DNA of 64,000 nucleotides. Origin: Lentisphaera araneosa HTCC2155. GTDB taxonomy: Bacteria; Verrucomicrobiota; Lentisphaeria; Lentisphaerales; Lentisphaeraceae. A model generated the notes under the pieces. It ran no database searches and was not told where the DNA came from. It saw nothing but the letters and a program-made list of their open reading frames with translations. Location of the stretch: the NCBI RefSeq assembly GCF_000170755.1, contig NZ_ABCK01000003.1, forward strand, positions 281,897 to 345,896, in the 5' to 3' direction. Every line of letters starts with the position of its first letter. Position 1 is the first letter of the stretch. Below are positions 27,958 to 37,041 of this stretch, piece by piece. The position numbers and the translations under genes were made by a program.

Positions 27958-29540
27958 TATTCGAACCTCGCACTAGTGATCAAAGACTTAAATTCTGATA
28001 GGGCTTCTTCTGCTTGGCTTGCAGGACCTTGAACTTTAAAAAATATTTTGCTCGTTCCTTGGAATGAGGCTGAAATTAAAATTTCTTTGTCATTACTAAT
28101 TTTAATTAAGTCGAGATCTTTGTTGTCAGAACTTTTTACTTTTTCAATGTAGTCATTAGGATCTTGGCCTTTGAGACCCATTTGATCGAACCACATATTA
28201 TAAACTCGTTCCATGGGCATGGGGCCCTGCATCTGGGTGATGCTTAAGCCATAAGTTGAATCATTGAGCTTCATTTCGTATTTTCCAAGTGACATGCCAT
28301 CTGCAGCCGAAAGCTGTTTCCATTTGTCAGAAGGATTGAGTTGGAGAGTTTCGAGTTTTGCCTCATTGCTTTTGTGTTGATCTTTACTCGCGCAGTTTTC
28401 GCAATTGGCACAGTCTTCTTTTTCACTTACTTTTTTGGCTACTGGTGCTTTGGGGGCTTCTGGAGCCTTTTCAACTTTTTTGTTATCGTTGATCAGTTTG
28501 ACGATGTGGATCGTGTTACCTTGGATGTTGAAACTCTTGATTTCATTTTCTACTTTAACTTGAGTGTCGAGCCCGATTTGACCTTTCCAGCGGGAGACAT
28601 TGGCATCGATATTTTGTTTTGGGCCTAATTTGATGAGGCTGATGTCCACTTTACCAGTTTTGTAAGAGGCAATGCGCATGCTTGAAGATGATGGAACTTC
28701 TTTCCAGTCAGTAGGGACAGGATATTCGAGTTTGCCTTCAGCAGTGAAGCTATGAGCACCTATAACTGTAATGATATTGTCGGCTTGGACGCGAACTTCT
28801 TGAGCGGGGCCAATGAGTTTTAGGAACCAGGTGGCGTCAGGACGTTCAATGATAGCGGCCATGATGGAGTTGGCGTCATCAGCGACGGCAGCCATTCCGG
28901 ATGCGAAAGGTGCTGAGCTAGAGTGAGGGCTCTGTGAGGATTTGCTTTCTTTAGGTGCCTTCATGTCTTTTCTGTCTTCATTAAAGAGGATGACGCGGTG
29001 CCAGTTTTCTTTGACTTCGCTTAACTCTTCTTCTGTGGGATCACCACTGAGTCCGATTTGTTTTTTCCAACGAACGACATTAGCATTGAGGCTTTGACCT
29101 GCAGGGAGTTTAGAGAATGAGATATCAACACCGCCTGGAGCATCAAAGCTTGCGACGCGCATGGATGAAGCCTGCTTTTTGGTCCAATCTTTGGGGATAT
29201 CGTAGTGCAAGTGATCACCGTGAGAGAGGTCGAGTGTTTTAATGACGAGGTCGAGGTTGTCGACTTGTTTCTTAACTGCTTGGTATGGACCGATGATTTT
29301 GACGAACCATGTGTACTTGGGGGTATTTGCGATGAGCGCAATAAGTCCGCCGTTTTCAGCTTTGGCTTGGCTCATCATAGAAGGGGCTCTTGGCGCGGCG
29401 GAGGCATTTGCTTTTGGCGCATCTAGGTTTTGATCAGTTTCTATATATGTAGTTATTTGATCTTTACTGGTAAAGAGCTTGGGTGAGATGACGATAAGAA
29501 TGACGACAATCGCAGAAATAGTGTAAATTAAGTTTTTCAT
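27957..29540 (-). CDS. membrane-anchored protein with three similar domains, upstream of ccsBA; unrecognised
   Basis: 527 residues. MKNLIYTISAIVVILIVISP is an N-terminal signal anchor, so the bulk is outside the membrane. Two clearly related units follow: TWFVKIIGPYQAVKKQVDNL...SSMRVASFDAP...NANVVRWKKQIGL (about 80-200) and TWFLKLIGPAQEVRVQADNI...SSMRIASYKTG...DANVSRWKGQIGL (about 230-345). A third, diverged and permuted unit (GMSLGKYEMK...MWFDQMGL...FFKVQGPASQAEEAL) ends the protein. Between units 2 and 3 lies a cysteine cluster, CANCENCAS. Coupling to ccsBA by TAATG suggests a part in cytochrome c maturation or haem/thiol handling, but this is inference only. Confidence 0.75.
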   Translation of the reverse strand: MKNLIYTISAIVVILIVISPKLFTSKDQITTYIETDQNLDAPKANASAAPRAPSMMSQAKAENGGLIALIANTPKYTWFVKIIGPYQAVKKQVDNLDLVIKTLDLSHGDHLHYDIPKDWTKKQASSMRVASFDAPGGVDISFSKLPAGQSLNANVVRWKKQIGLSGDPTEEELSEVKENWHRVILFNEDRKDMKAPKESKSSQSPHSSSAPFASGMAAVADDANSIMAAIIERPDATWFLKLIGPAQEVRVQADNIITVIGAHSFTAEGKLEYPVPTDWKEVPSSSSMRIASYKTGKVDISLIKLGPKQNIDANVSRWKGQIGLDTQVKVENEIKSFNIQGNTIHIVKLINDNKKVEKAPEAPKAPVAKKVSEKEDCANCENCASKDQHKSNEAKLETLQLNPSDKWKQLSAADGMSLGKYEMKLNDSTYGLSITQMQGPMPMERVYNMWFDQMGLKGQDPNDYIEKVKSSDNKDLDLIKISNDKEILISASFQGTSKIFFKVQGPASQAEEALSEFKSLITSARFE

Positions 29541-29655
29541 AAAAAATAAGATGTTTTAAATTAATTCAATGCCCCTATATTACTCGAGTCACCTTTAAAG
29601 ACAAAGAGATTGAAAATTAATGTTTAAAAAAAAGCACGAAAAGTCAGGTGTTAGC

Positions 29656-29793
29656 ATGAGTGATGTCATAAATCACAAGAAGAGTCTACTGCCAGAGCAC
29701 CGAGAAAGGCGATGGGTGGTGCAGTGGGTTTATTTCACGGTCCTTTTTTTGTTTATATTAATGATTTATACGCTCATCGACTACTACCGCTAA
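29656..29793 (+). CDS. 45-residue single-span membrane micro-protein
   Basis: ATG at 29656 with AGGTG 6 bases upstream, stop TAA at 29791. The product has a polar, basic N-terminus (MSDVINHKKSLLPEHRERRW) and one hydrophobic span (VVQWVYFTVLFLFILMIYTL) ending in IDYYR. Topology would be Arg-rich side in, short tail out. A second, broken copy lies about 410 bases downstream; conservation of the hydrophobic half between copies supports this being a gene. Not recognised. No neighbour on the same strand suggests a partner. Confidence 0.55.
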   Translation: MSDVINHKKSLLPEHRERRWVVQWVYFTVLFLFILMIYTLIDYYR

Positions 29794-30067
29794 TAAATGA
29801 TAATTGTATGATTATAAGTTTGTGGTGTATTTTTAATTCTGTGGGTATAATTTTATGCGAGAAATAAAGTCAAACAAGTACAATCTAATTTTTCATGGTG
29901 TCTCCTAACAATAAACTGATTCGTTATATAATTGTGCTAACAATTACTTAGATGACAGTTCTGTTTAATGAAATCTTCAATTTGTAAGCTCATATATTCA
30001 AAATAGTTTTTACTCAATAAAGATTTAAAATTTTAAAAAGAAAAAATATTTACATCTAGGTGTGGGC

Positions 30068-30204
30068 ATGAGTAATGCCATAATTACATGAAGAGTATAC
30101 TGCTAGAGAGTGGAGAAAGGCCATGGGTGGTGCAGTGGGTTTATTTCACGGTCCTTTTTTTGTTTATATTAATGATTTATACGCTCATCGACTACTACAG
30201 TTAA
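30068..30204 (+). pseudogene. frameshifted second copy of the 45-residue micro-protein gene
   Basis: This 137-base stretch aligns along its length with 29656-29793 (138 bases). The second half, GTGGTGCAGTGGGTTTATTT onward, is almost identical. One base is missing in the first third (ATAATTACATG against ATAAATCACAAG), giving an immediate TGA, and a TAG appears further on. The ATG and AGGTG-like ribosome site are kept. It is best read as a decayed tandem duplicate. The 274 bases between the copies hold nothing recognisable. Confidence 0.6.
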
Positions 30205-30368
30205 CAGATGAAGCTAATGATTTTGCTCTGAAAAAAATCTCAAAAAAACGCTTTTTCTCTAGCGTAAAAAATTTAAATAAGATAAAAATGCCCGTATTTC
30301 TTAAGTACTGTTGAAAAGTACTCTAAGTTGAGCTTATTTTAAATACGGCTAAAAAAAACGTATTTGCA

Positions 30369-30397
30369 TTGACACGAGATGTTTTCGTGGTAATTAT
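30369..30397 (+). promoter_or_regulatory. sigma-70 promoter of the SUF operon
   Basis: TTGACA (30369-30374), a 17-base spacer and AATTAT (30392-30397), ending 28 bases before the regulator's ATG. The -35 is a perfect match. Confidence 0.7.
30373..30389 (+). promoter_or_regulatory. candidate operator for the Rrf2/IscR-type regulator
   Basis: CACGAGATGTTTTCGTG contains the inverted repeat CACGA / TCGTG centred in the spacer between -35 and -10. Binding here would block RNA polymerase, as expected for autoregulation by the regulator encoded immediately downstream. It is not a copy of the E. coli IscR consensus. Confidence 0.5.
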
Positions 30398-30425
30398 GCG
30401 GGCGTAAATATAAAATGGACCTCTT

Positions 30426-30869
30426 ATGTTTAAACTGAATAAAAAAGTTGAATATGCCATTATAGCTCTTCAGCACATGAAAAATGTGAATGAGGGCGAG
30501 ATGAGTACAGTGAAAGAGATATGCGAGCTTTATGGTGCGCCTTTTGATGTGACCTCACGAGCTATGCAGAAAATGGCTTCGGCGGGTATTTTGAAATCAA
30601 TCAAAGGAGCCCATGGAGGCTACTTGATTCAAGAAAATTTGGGTGAACTTAAGCTCTTAGATCTTATTGAATCAATCTCTGGAGATATCTCTTTGGCAAA
30701 CTGCGTCATCGATGCATGTAAATGTGATATGATTTCAACCTGCAATATAGTGGACCCCATTACTAGGCTCAATGAGCTGCTAAGAAAATTTTTTGCTGAG
30801 ATGACAGTCTTGGATCTCTTACAAGGTAGAGAGTCTCAGCCCCAAATGAAGGAATTTTGTCATGAGTGA
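30426..30869 (+). CDS. Rrf2/IscR-type iron-sulfur transcription regulator
   Basis: 147 residues, one winged-helix Rrf2 domain: [15 protein letters not shown], then the recognition region [20 protein letters not shown] and wing [10 protein letters not shown] cysteine cluster Cys93, Cys98, Cys100 and Cys106 ([15 protein letters not shown]) resembles the three-Cys [2Fe-2S] ligand set of IscR, with one extra Cys. It probably senses Fe-S supply and represses the suf genes that follow. Its stop overlaps the sufB start by 8 bases. SufR of cyanobacteria is a different family. Confidence 0.9.
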   Translation: MFKLNKKVEYAIIALQHMKNVNEGEMSTVKEICELYGAPFDVTSRAMQKMASAGILKSIKGAHGGYLIQENLGELKLLDLIESISGDISLANCVIDACKCDMISTCNIVDPITRLNELLRKFFAEMTVLDLLQGRESQPQMKEFCHE

Positions 30870-32301
30870 AAATGAAGTTTTTACGAGTGCCCTCAGTCAG
30901 GAAAAATTTGGTTTTGTAACCGATATTGAAACTGACTCTATACCCAAAGGCTTAAACGAAGATGTGGTTAAGCTTATTTCTGAACGTAAAGAAGAGCCCG
31001 AATGGATGCTCGAATTTCGTCTCAAAGCTTTTGCACGCTGGAAGAAAATGGTTGAGCCTGTATGGGCAGACCTCGACTACCCAAAAATAGACTTCCAAGA
31101 TATCGTTTATTACTCAGCACCAAAGCAGGCTGAAACGCATGAGAGTTTAGACGAAGTTGATCCCGAACTATTGAAAACTTTTGAAAAATTGGGTATTCCG
31201 CTTTCCGAGCAGAAGCGTTTAACAGGCGTTGCCGTTGATGCGGTTTTTGACTCAGTATCAGTTGGTACAACTCACCAAGAAGAGTTAGCCGAACACGGTG
31301 TGATCTTTTGTTCTATTTCAGAAGCCATTAAGGATCACCCCGAACTCGTCAAGAAACATATGGCTTCCGTTGTTCCAGTTGGCGATAATTTTTATGCTGC
31401 GCTTAATGCCGCGGTATTTACAGATGGTAGCTTTTGCTATATTCCAAAAGGGGTGACTTGCCCCATGGATTTGTCGACATATTTCCGAATCAATGCTGCC
31501 GAAACAGGCCAATTCGAAAGAACACTCATTATTGCCGAAGAGGGCAGTTACGTGAATTATCTCGAGGGCTGCACAGCTCCCCAGCGCGATGAAAATCAAT
31601 TACACGCCGCTGTGGTTGAAATTATTGCGGAAGAAAACGCCACAGTTAAGTATTCCACAGTTCAGAACTGGTACGCTGGTGACGAAGATGGTAAGGGTGG
31701 TATTTATAACTTCGTAACAAAGCGAGGTATCTGCAAAGGTGACAACTCCTTTATTTCTTGGACACAGGTAGAAGCGGGCTCAGCAATTACTTGGAAGTAC
31801 CCTTCAGTCATTCTTAAAGGTGATAATTCCACGGGTGAATTCTACTCAGTGGCACTTACAAATAATAAGATGCAGGCTGATACGGGTACAAAAATGATCC
31901 ATATCGGTAAGAATACGAAATCGACGATTATTTCCAAGGGTATTTCTGCGGATGATTCGCGCAACTGCTACCGCGGGTTAGTGAAAATTATGCCTGGTGC
32001 GGAAGGCGCAAGAAACTACTCGCAATGTGACTCGATGCTCGTTGGTGACAAATGTAGTGCGAGTACCTTCCCGTATTTAGAAGTACAGAATAATACGGCT
32101 GTTTTAGAGCACGAAGCCTCGACGTCAAAAATTAGTGCCGATCAAATTTTCTACTTGCTCTCTCGTGGTATTGACATGGAAGAAGCAATTCACTTACTAG
32201 TAAATGGTTTTTGTAAAGAAGTTTTCAAGGAGCTCCCTTTAGAGTTCTCGGTTGAAGCTGTAAAGCTTTTAGAAATGAAACTTGAAAACTCCATTGGATA
32301 G
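30862..32301 (+). CDS. sufB: Fe-S cluster assembly scaffold protein SufB
   Basis: 479 residues, the usual SufB size. Characteristic stretches are [59 protein letters not shown] and the late [20 protein letters not shown]. It is the scaffold partner of SufC and SufD on which clusters are built. Translation overlaps the Rrf2 gene by 8 bases. Gene order Rrf2-sufB-sufC-sufD-sufS-sufU-nfu-sufA makes this a complete SUF operon. Confidence 0.97.
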   Translation: MSENEVFTSALSQEKFGFVTDIETDSIPKGLNEDVVKLISERKEEPEWMLEFRLKAFARWKKMVEPVWADLDYPKIDFQDIVYYSAPKQAETHESLDEVDPELLKTFEKLGIPLSEQKRLTGVAVDAVFDSVSVGTTHQEELAEHGVIFCSISEAIKDHPELVKKHMASVVPVGDNFYAALNAAVFTDGSFCYIPKGVTCPMDLSTYFRINAAETGQFERTLIIAEEGSYVNYLEGCTAPQRDENQLHAAVVEIIAEENATVKYSTVQNWYAGDEDGKGGIYNFVTKRGICKGDNSFISWTQVEAGSAITWKYPSVILKGDNSTGEFYSVALTNNKMQADTGTKMIHIGKNTKSTIISKGISADDSRNCYRGLVKIMPGAEGARNYSQCDSMLVGDKCSASTFPYLEVQNNTAVLEHEASTSKISADQIFYLLSRGIDMEEAIHLLVNGFCKEVFKELPLEFSVEAVKLLEMKLENSIG

Positions 32302-32322
32302 ATTTAAAAAAGGATAATTAGA

Positions 32323-33075
32323 ATGTTAAAAATTAAAAATTTACACGCGAAAGTTGCGGATAAAACTATTCTCAAAGGCTTAGATTTTGAAGTGAATGAA
32401 GGTGAAGTTCACGCAATTATGGGCCCCAATGGTGCAGGTAAAAGTACTTTATCAAAAATCATCGCTGGTCACCCTGACTACGAAGTGACTGAAGGTACGG
32501 TTAGCTATGAAGTAAACTTCAAAGAAAAAGACCTCACGGATATGGAGCCAGAAGATATTGCACGCGAAGGTGTTTTTCTTAGTTTTCAGTACCCAGTAGA
32601 AGTTCCAGGTGTTTCTAATCTAGGTTTCCTCAAAGCATCTTTTAATGCGATTTGCCGTCACCAAGGTGTTCCAGAGATGGAAGACGCAGCTTTCGTTGAC
32701 TTCGTTCGTGAAAAGATGGATGACCTCAAAATCAAGCGTGGTTTCCTCGATCGCCCAGTTAATGTAGATTTCTCCGGTGGCGAAAAAAAGCGTAACGAAA
32801 TTTTACAGATGGCAGTCCTCAATCCTCGTTTAAAATTATTGGATGAAACGGATTCAGGTCTCGATGTTGACTCCATGAAGATTGTTGCTGAGGGTATCAA
32901 TACTCTCCGCAGCAAAAATAGCTCGACAATTTTAGTGACACACTACCAGCGTTTACTCGACTATGTGAAACCCGATTACGTTCACGTTTTGGCTGAAGGT
33001 CGAATTGTGAAAAGCGGTGGTCCTGAGCTCGCTTTGGAAGTCGAAGAAAAAGGTTATGACTGGTTAGTCAAGTAG
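32323..33075 (+). CDS. sufC: SUF ABC-type ATPase SufC
   Basis: 250 residues. Walker A GPNGAGKSTLSKI, Q-loop LSFQYPVEVPGV, signature VDFSGGEKKRNEIL, and Walker B LLDETDSGLDVDSM followed by the H-loop VTHYQRLLDYVKPD. SufC drives SufBCD with ATP. The Glu-Thr in DETDSGLD replaces the usual Glu-Ile or Glu-Thr, an acceptable variant. AGGATA lies upstream of the ATG; 21 bases separate it from sufB. Confidence 0.97.
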   Translation: MLKIKNLHAKVADKTILKGLDFEVNEGEVHAIMGPNGAGKSTLSKIIAGHPDYEVTEGTVSYEVNFKEKDLTDMEPEDIAREGVFLSFQYPVEVPGVSNLGFLKASFNAICRHQGVPEMEDAAFVDFVREKMDDLKIKRGFLDRPVNVDFSGGEKKRNEILQMAVLNPRLKLLDETDSGLDVDSMKIVAEGINTLRSKNSSTILVTHYQRLLDYVKPDYVHVLAEGRIVKSGGPELALEVEEKGYDWLVK

Positions 33076-33081
33076 GCGAAT

Positions 33082-34386
33082 ATGACCCAATTACCTAAAG
33101 AATTTCTCAACCGTGAACTGATCGATTCAGAAGCGGGCACTTGGCTTGGCGACTTTCGCAAAAGCCATGCGTCTAAAGTTTCTGAGTTAGAATTTCCAGG
33201 TCGCCATAATGAGCGTTGGAAATACACTCCTTTGCGTGCCGTTTTAGAACTCGATTATCAAGTTGCACAGCAAGTTAATGTGAGTGACGAAGTTTTGGCG
33301 TCTCATCGTTTACAAGGAAGTATTGAACTCGTATTTATTAACGGATCTTTCTCTGAAGAACTTTCTAATTTACCTGTAGATTTACCCAAGGGTTTTTCTG
33401 TCGTGCCAGTTTCGCAAGCACTCAATAGTGACTTAGCTCACGATGTTCAAAACATACTCGAATACGAAGTGAGTGAAGAAGAGGATGTCTTTGAAACACT
33501 TAACAAGAGCTCTTTCCGTGATGGTGCCTTTATTAAAGTGGCCAAGGGAGCTTACAGCGAAACTGCCATCCACATCTTAAACTTTAGTAGCGCTGAGCAG
33601 AGTGCAGTTAATTTTTCTCGTCACCTCATCTATTTAGAAGAAGGGGCTTTAGCGACTGTTATCGAAACTTGCGCTGATCGCGATGGCGAAGTGAAAAAAA
33701 TTAATAATATTATGACTGATATCGTTTTGCAGGAGCGCTCAGTTCTGACTTATAGTCGCTTGCAGAATGAAAGTGAAGAATCCGTCAATGTATCAGCGCT
33801 ACGCGCACGCCTTGCTGCTGATGCTAAATTTAATTCCTCCGTTTTTTCATCTGGTGGTGCTTTGAGTCGTCATTTCATGGATGTTGAGCTCAATGGTAAG
33901 CACGCTGAGACAGATTTGCTCGGTTTGTTCACCACAAAAGGCACAATGCACGCCGATAATCGCGGTATCATTCGTCACAATGTTCCAGAGTGTGAAGCCA
34001 ATCAGCTTTACAAGGGTGTTCTTGATGATAGCTCACGTGGCGTTTTTAACGGTATCGTGAATATCGCTCGTGATGCTCAGCTTACGAATGCTACTCAAAT
34101 GAGCCGTAACTTACTTTTAAGTCGCCAAGCACGTGTTGATGCTAAACCAGAGCTCGATGTTTACGCAGATGATGTAAAAGCTGCTCACGGTGCCGCGATT
34201 GGCCAATTGAGCGATGCTGAACTCTTCTATCTGCAAACGCGTTGTATTTCACGTGAAGAAGCGATCCAAATGTTGATCAAAGGCTTCATGCATGAAGTGA
34301 TTGATAAAGCACCCGCAATTCTTAAGCCTAAACTCGATGTAATTTTTGATAATTACTTTGATGGCGAGGATGTACTTACATGCTAG
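33082..34386 (+). CDS. sufD: Fe-S cluster assembly protein SufD
   Basis: 434 residues with the SufBD beta-helix core. GRHNERWKYTPLRAVLE matches the N-terminus of the family. Later parts include HAETDLLGLFTTKGTMHADN, GVLDDSSRGVFNGIVNIARD and VKAAHGAAIGQLSDAELFYL, the SufD hallmark with the metal-binding His. It pairs with SufB and SufC. It starts 6 bases after sufC and overlaps sufS by 7 bases. Confidence 0.96.
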   Translation: MTQLPKEFLNRELIDSEAGTWLGDFRKSHASKVSELEFPGRHNERWKYTPLRAVLELDYQVAQQVNVSDEVLASHRLQGSIELVFINGSFSEELSNLPVDLPKGFSVVPVSQALNSDLAHDVQNILEYEVSEEEDVFETLNKSSFRDGAFIKVAKGAYSETAIHILNFSSAEQSAVNFSRHLIYLEEGALATVIETCADRDGEVKKINNIMTDIVLQERSVLTYSRLQNESEESVNVSALRARLAADAKFNSSVFSSGGALSRHFMDVELNGKHAETDLLGLFTTKGTMHADNRGIIRHNVPECEANQLYKGVLDDSSRGVFNGIVNIARDAQLTNATQMSRNLLLSRQARVDAKPELDVYADDVKAAHGAAIGQLSDAELFYLQTRCISREEAIQMLIKGFMHEVIDKAPAILKPKLDVIFDNYFDGEDVLTC

Positions 34387-35597
34387 ATATCGCTAAAATT
34401 CGTGCGGATTTTCCCATTTTAGAAAAGCAGGTTCATAAAAAGACTTTAGCTTACCTCGATAATGGTGCGACGACACTTAAGCCAAATCAGGTGGTGAGTG
34501 CAGTTGAAAAGCATTATAAAGAGGAATGCTCGAATATTCACCGTGGGATTCACTGGTTGAGTGAGAGAGCGACGGAATCCTATGAAGCGACTCGCGGTAA
34601 AGTTAAAGAATTAATCAATGCAGATAGCACGGATAACATTGTTTTTACAAGTGGTACGACGGCTGGAGTTAATCTAGTTGTTCAAAGTTATGGTCGTAAT
34701 AAACTGAATGCTGGCGATGAAGTGATTATCAGTGCCATGGAACATCATGCGAATATAGTTCCTTGGCAGATGTTACGCGATGAAAAGGGTATAGTGATTA
34801 AAGTTGTTCCCGTTTTCGAAGATGGTTCTTTGGATATGGAGGCTTATTACTCCCTTATCAGCGATAAAACAAAATTCATTTCAATCATGTACGTATCCAA
34901 CGTACTGGGTACGATTAATCCGATGCAGGAAATTTGTGATAAGGCCAATGAATTAGGTATTCCTGTTTTAGTGGATGCCGCTCAAGCGATTGCTCACATG
35001 CCTGTAGATGTGCAAGAACTCAACTGTACCTTTATGGTGTTTTCAGCTCACAAAATGTATGGCCCAACTGGCGTAGGTGTGCTCTACGGTAAAACTGAGT
35101 ATTTAGAAGCGATGCCTCCCGTAACTGGCGGTGGCGATATGATTCTTTCGGTAAGTTTTGACAAGACAGTTTACAACGTGGCTCCTTATAAATTTGAAGC
35201 GGGAACGCCTAATATTGCCGGTGTTATTGCTTTGGGTGCTGCCATTGATTACATTCAGAGTTTCGACTGGAAAGAAGTTGAAGAGCGTGAAGAAGAACTC
35301 ATTGAGTACGCACATGAACAACTTCAAGAAATTCCAGGCTTAAAAATTATTGGTACGGCCAAGAATAAATCTGGTGCGGTTTCTTTTACGATGAAAGATA
35401 TTCATCCCCACGATATTGGTACGATTGTTGACCGTTCTGGTGTGGCGATTCGCACGGGGCATCACTGTGCACAACCACTGATGGAATCTTTTGGCATTGT
35501 AGCTACGGCACGTGCTTCTTTTGCGATCTATAATACCAAAGAAGAAGTTGATCAATTGGTAAAAGCTCTCAAGAAAGTTCAGGAGATCTTTGCGTGA
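34380..35597 (+). CDS. sufS: cysteine desulfurase SufS
   Basis: 405 residues, class V PLP enzyme. YLDNGATTLKPNQVV, the HHANIVPWQ histidine pair, the PLP lysine in VFSAHKMYGPTGVGVLYG and the group II active-site Cys in AIRTGHHCAQPLM. It takes sulfur from cysteine as a persulfide and hands it to SufU. It overlaps sufD by 7 bases and sufU by 4. Confidence 0.97.
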   Translation: MLDIAKIRADFPILEKQVHKKTLAYLDNGATTLKPNQVVSAVEKHYKEECSNIHRGIHWLSERATESYEATRGKVKELINADSTDNIVFTSGTTAGVNLVVQSYGRNKLNAGDEVIISAMEHHANIVPWQMLRDEKGIVIKVVPVFEDGSLDMEAYYSLISDKTKFISIMYVSNVLGTINPMQEICDKANELGIPVLVDAAQAIAHMPVDVQELNCTFMVFSAHKMYGPTGVGVLYGKTEYLEAMPPVTGGGDMILSVSFDKTVYNVAPYKFEAGTPNIAGVIALGAAIDYIQSFDWKEVEEREEELIEYAHEQLQEIPGLKIIGTAKNKSGAVSFTMKDIHPHDIGTIVDRSGVAIRTGHHCAQPLMESFGIVATARASFAIYNTKEEVDQLVKALKKVQEIFA

Positions 35598-36025
35598 AAA
35601 ATCAGCTCTACCAGCAAACGGTTTTGAAGCATAATCGCGAACCTCGCAATTATGGTGACTTGGATCCCTGCAGTCATCATGCGGAGGGTTTTAATCCTCT
35701 CTGTGGAGATGAAGTGAAGGTTTATATGCAGGTGGAAAATGATGAAGTCAAAGAAATTAAATTCACGGGTAAGGGTTGTGCGGTTTCGCAAGCCTCAGCC
35801 TCAATTATGACCACGGCTTTGGTGGGAAAAAAACTAGATGAAGCTCGTGGACAATTTAACGATTTTATGAAAATGGCTTCTGGAGAAAAACAGGATCCAG
35901 AGGGTGAAATAGCCGCTTTCGCAGGGATTAGCCAGTTCCCTTCGCGAGTCAAATGCGCTGTTTTATCTTGGCAAACTTTTAACGCAGCCCTCGAGGGTGC
36001 AGATAATACTATCTCTACGGAATAA
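35594..36025 (+). CDS. sufU: SufU, zinc-dependent sulfur transfer protein (IscU-like)
   Basis: 143 residues, SufU size with the internal insert that separates it from IscU. The three ligand cysteines are Cys37 (NPLCGDEV), Cys62 (GKGCAVSQASAS) and Cys121 (RVKCAVLSW). SufU binds zinc and accepts persulfide from SufS. The start is GTG overlapping the sufS stop (GTGA), giving strict coupling. Confidence 0.93.
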   Translation: MKNQLYQQTVLKHNREPRNYGDLDPCSHHAEGFNPLCGDEVKVYMQVENDEVKEIKFTGKGCAVSQASASIMTTALVGKKLDEARGQFNDFMKMASGEKQDPEGEIAAFAGISQFPSRVKCAVLSWQTFNAALEGADNTISTE

Positions 36026-36029
36026 TGAC

Positions 36030-36599
36030 ATGGATTTAAAATACTTTACTCAACCTACACCGAACCCGAATGCGGTTAAATTCATCCTCAATTTGGATGT
36101 TATTACCAAGGGGCGCGTTTCTTATTCAAACGCAGAGGATTGCCACAATAATGAATTGGCGGCAACTTTGTTTTCGATTGCCTGTATCACTCAGGTACAC
36201 TTTTTTGAGAATGTGATCACAGTGACTCAAAATGGCGACATGTATTGGGAAGAGTTAGAGGATGCTGTTATTGCCTTGCTTCAAGATGGGATTGATAAGC
36301 ACGACCCCGAGTTTCAAGTCGGTGAAGATGAAGAAGAGAGACGGGCGAAGTTAAGTCCTGAAGTTCGTCAAATTGAAGATATTTTAGATCGCACCGTACG
36401 TCCGAGTTTACAGGGCGATGGTGGTGACCTTATGGTTATGGGCTATGACTTAGGGTCTAAAATTTTAAAAGTGATGTATGAGGGTGCGTGCAATAGTTGC
36501 GCGAGCTCAACAACGGGAACTTTAATGGCCATTAAATCAACTTTGCAAGCAGAGTTTGATCCAGATATTGAAGTAGCAGTTATAGGAGAAGAGCTATGA
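36030..36599 (+). CDS. nfuA: Nfu-type Fe-S carrier with N-terminal Nfu domain
   Basis: 189 residues from the ATG at 36030, 4 bases after sufU; a longer frame would overlap sufU. The N-domain (FTQPTPNPNAVKFILN) is the Nfu_N fold seen in eukaryotic NFU1-like proteins rather than the A-type N-domain of E. coli NfuA. The C-domain is NifU-like with the cluster-binding CxxC in YEGACNSCASSTTG. It should carry clusters to client proteins. ATGA overlap with sufA. The symbol is by function, not strict orthology. Confidence 0.85.
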   Translation: MDLKYFTQPTPNPNAVKFILNLDVITKGRVSYSNAEDCHNNELAATLFSIACITQVHFFENVITVTQNGDMYWEELEDAVIALLQDGIDKHDPEFQVGEDEEERRAKLSPEVRQIEDILDRTVRPSLQGDGGDLMVMGYDLGSKILKVMYEGACNSCASSTTGTLMAIKSTLQAEFDPDIEVAVIGEEL

Positions 36600-36922
36600 A
36601 AGATTTGATAGAACTAACTGAGAAAGCCAAAGAACACGTTTTAGAACTCATCAAGAAAGAAGATGAAGGCAAAGGCCTCCGTCTCGGTGTTAAAGGTGGC
36701 GGATGCTCTGGGCTTTCTTACTCGATCACTTTTGATGGCCAAAAAGAGCGTGATAATATTTTAAGTTTTGAAGGCTTTGAAGTTCTCCTAGATCCAAAGT
36801 CAGCTGTTTATCTTAAGGGGATTGTTCTTGATTATGATGATAGCCTTGAGGGTAAAGGTTTTATCTTTGTGAATCCTAATGCTTCAAATACTTGTGGTTG
36901 CGGAGAGTCTTTCTCAATTTAA
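36596..36922 (+). CDS. sufA: A-type Fe-S carrier (SufA/IscA family)
   Basis: 108 residues, HesB/IscA fold. The three ligand cysteines are in KGGGCSGLSYSI and NTCGCGESF near the end. It transfers clusters from the SUF scaffold to apoproteins. Last gene of the operon, overlapping nfu by ATGA. No obvious T-rich hairpin follows. Confidence 0.93.
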   Translation: MKDLIELTEKAKEHVLELIKKEDEGKGLRLGVKGGGCSGLSYSITFDGQKERDNILSFEGFEVLLDPKSAVYLKGIVLDYDDSLEGKGFIFVNPNASNTCGCGESFSI

Positions 36923-37041
36923 AGCCGCCTTTTCTGAGGGATGCCAACTTTAAAGATTCATTAGCTTTTATCTAAGTTTATTTGGGGAAATGTTTTCTCT
37001 TGAGTATTTTAGCATGGTCAATTTAAGCTTTGGGAACCTGA

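Noticed and set aside
30123..30314. 63-residue open frame over the second micro-protein copy
   Set aside because: It reads the repeat in a different frame from the intact 45-residue copy, has no ribosome site and no hydrophobic pattern.
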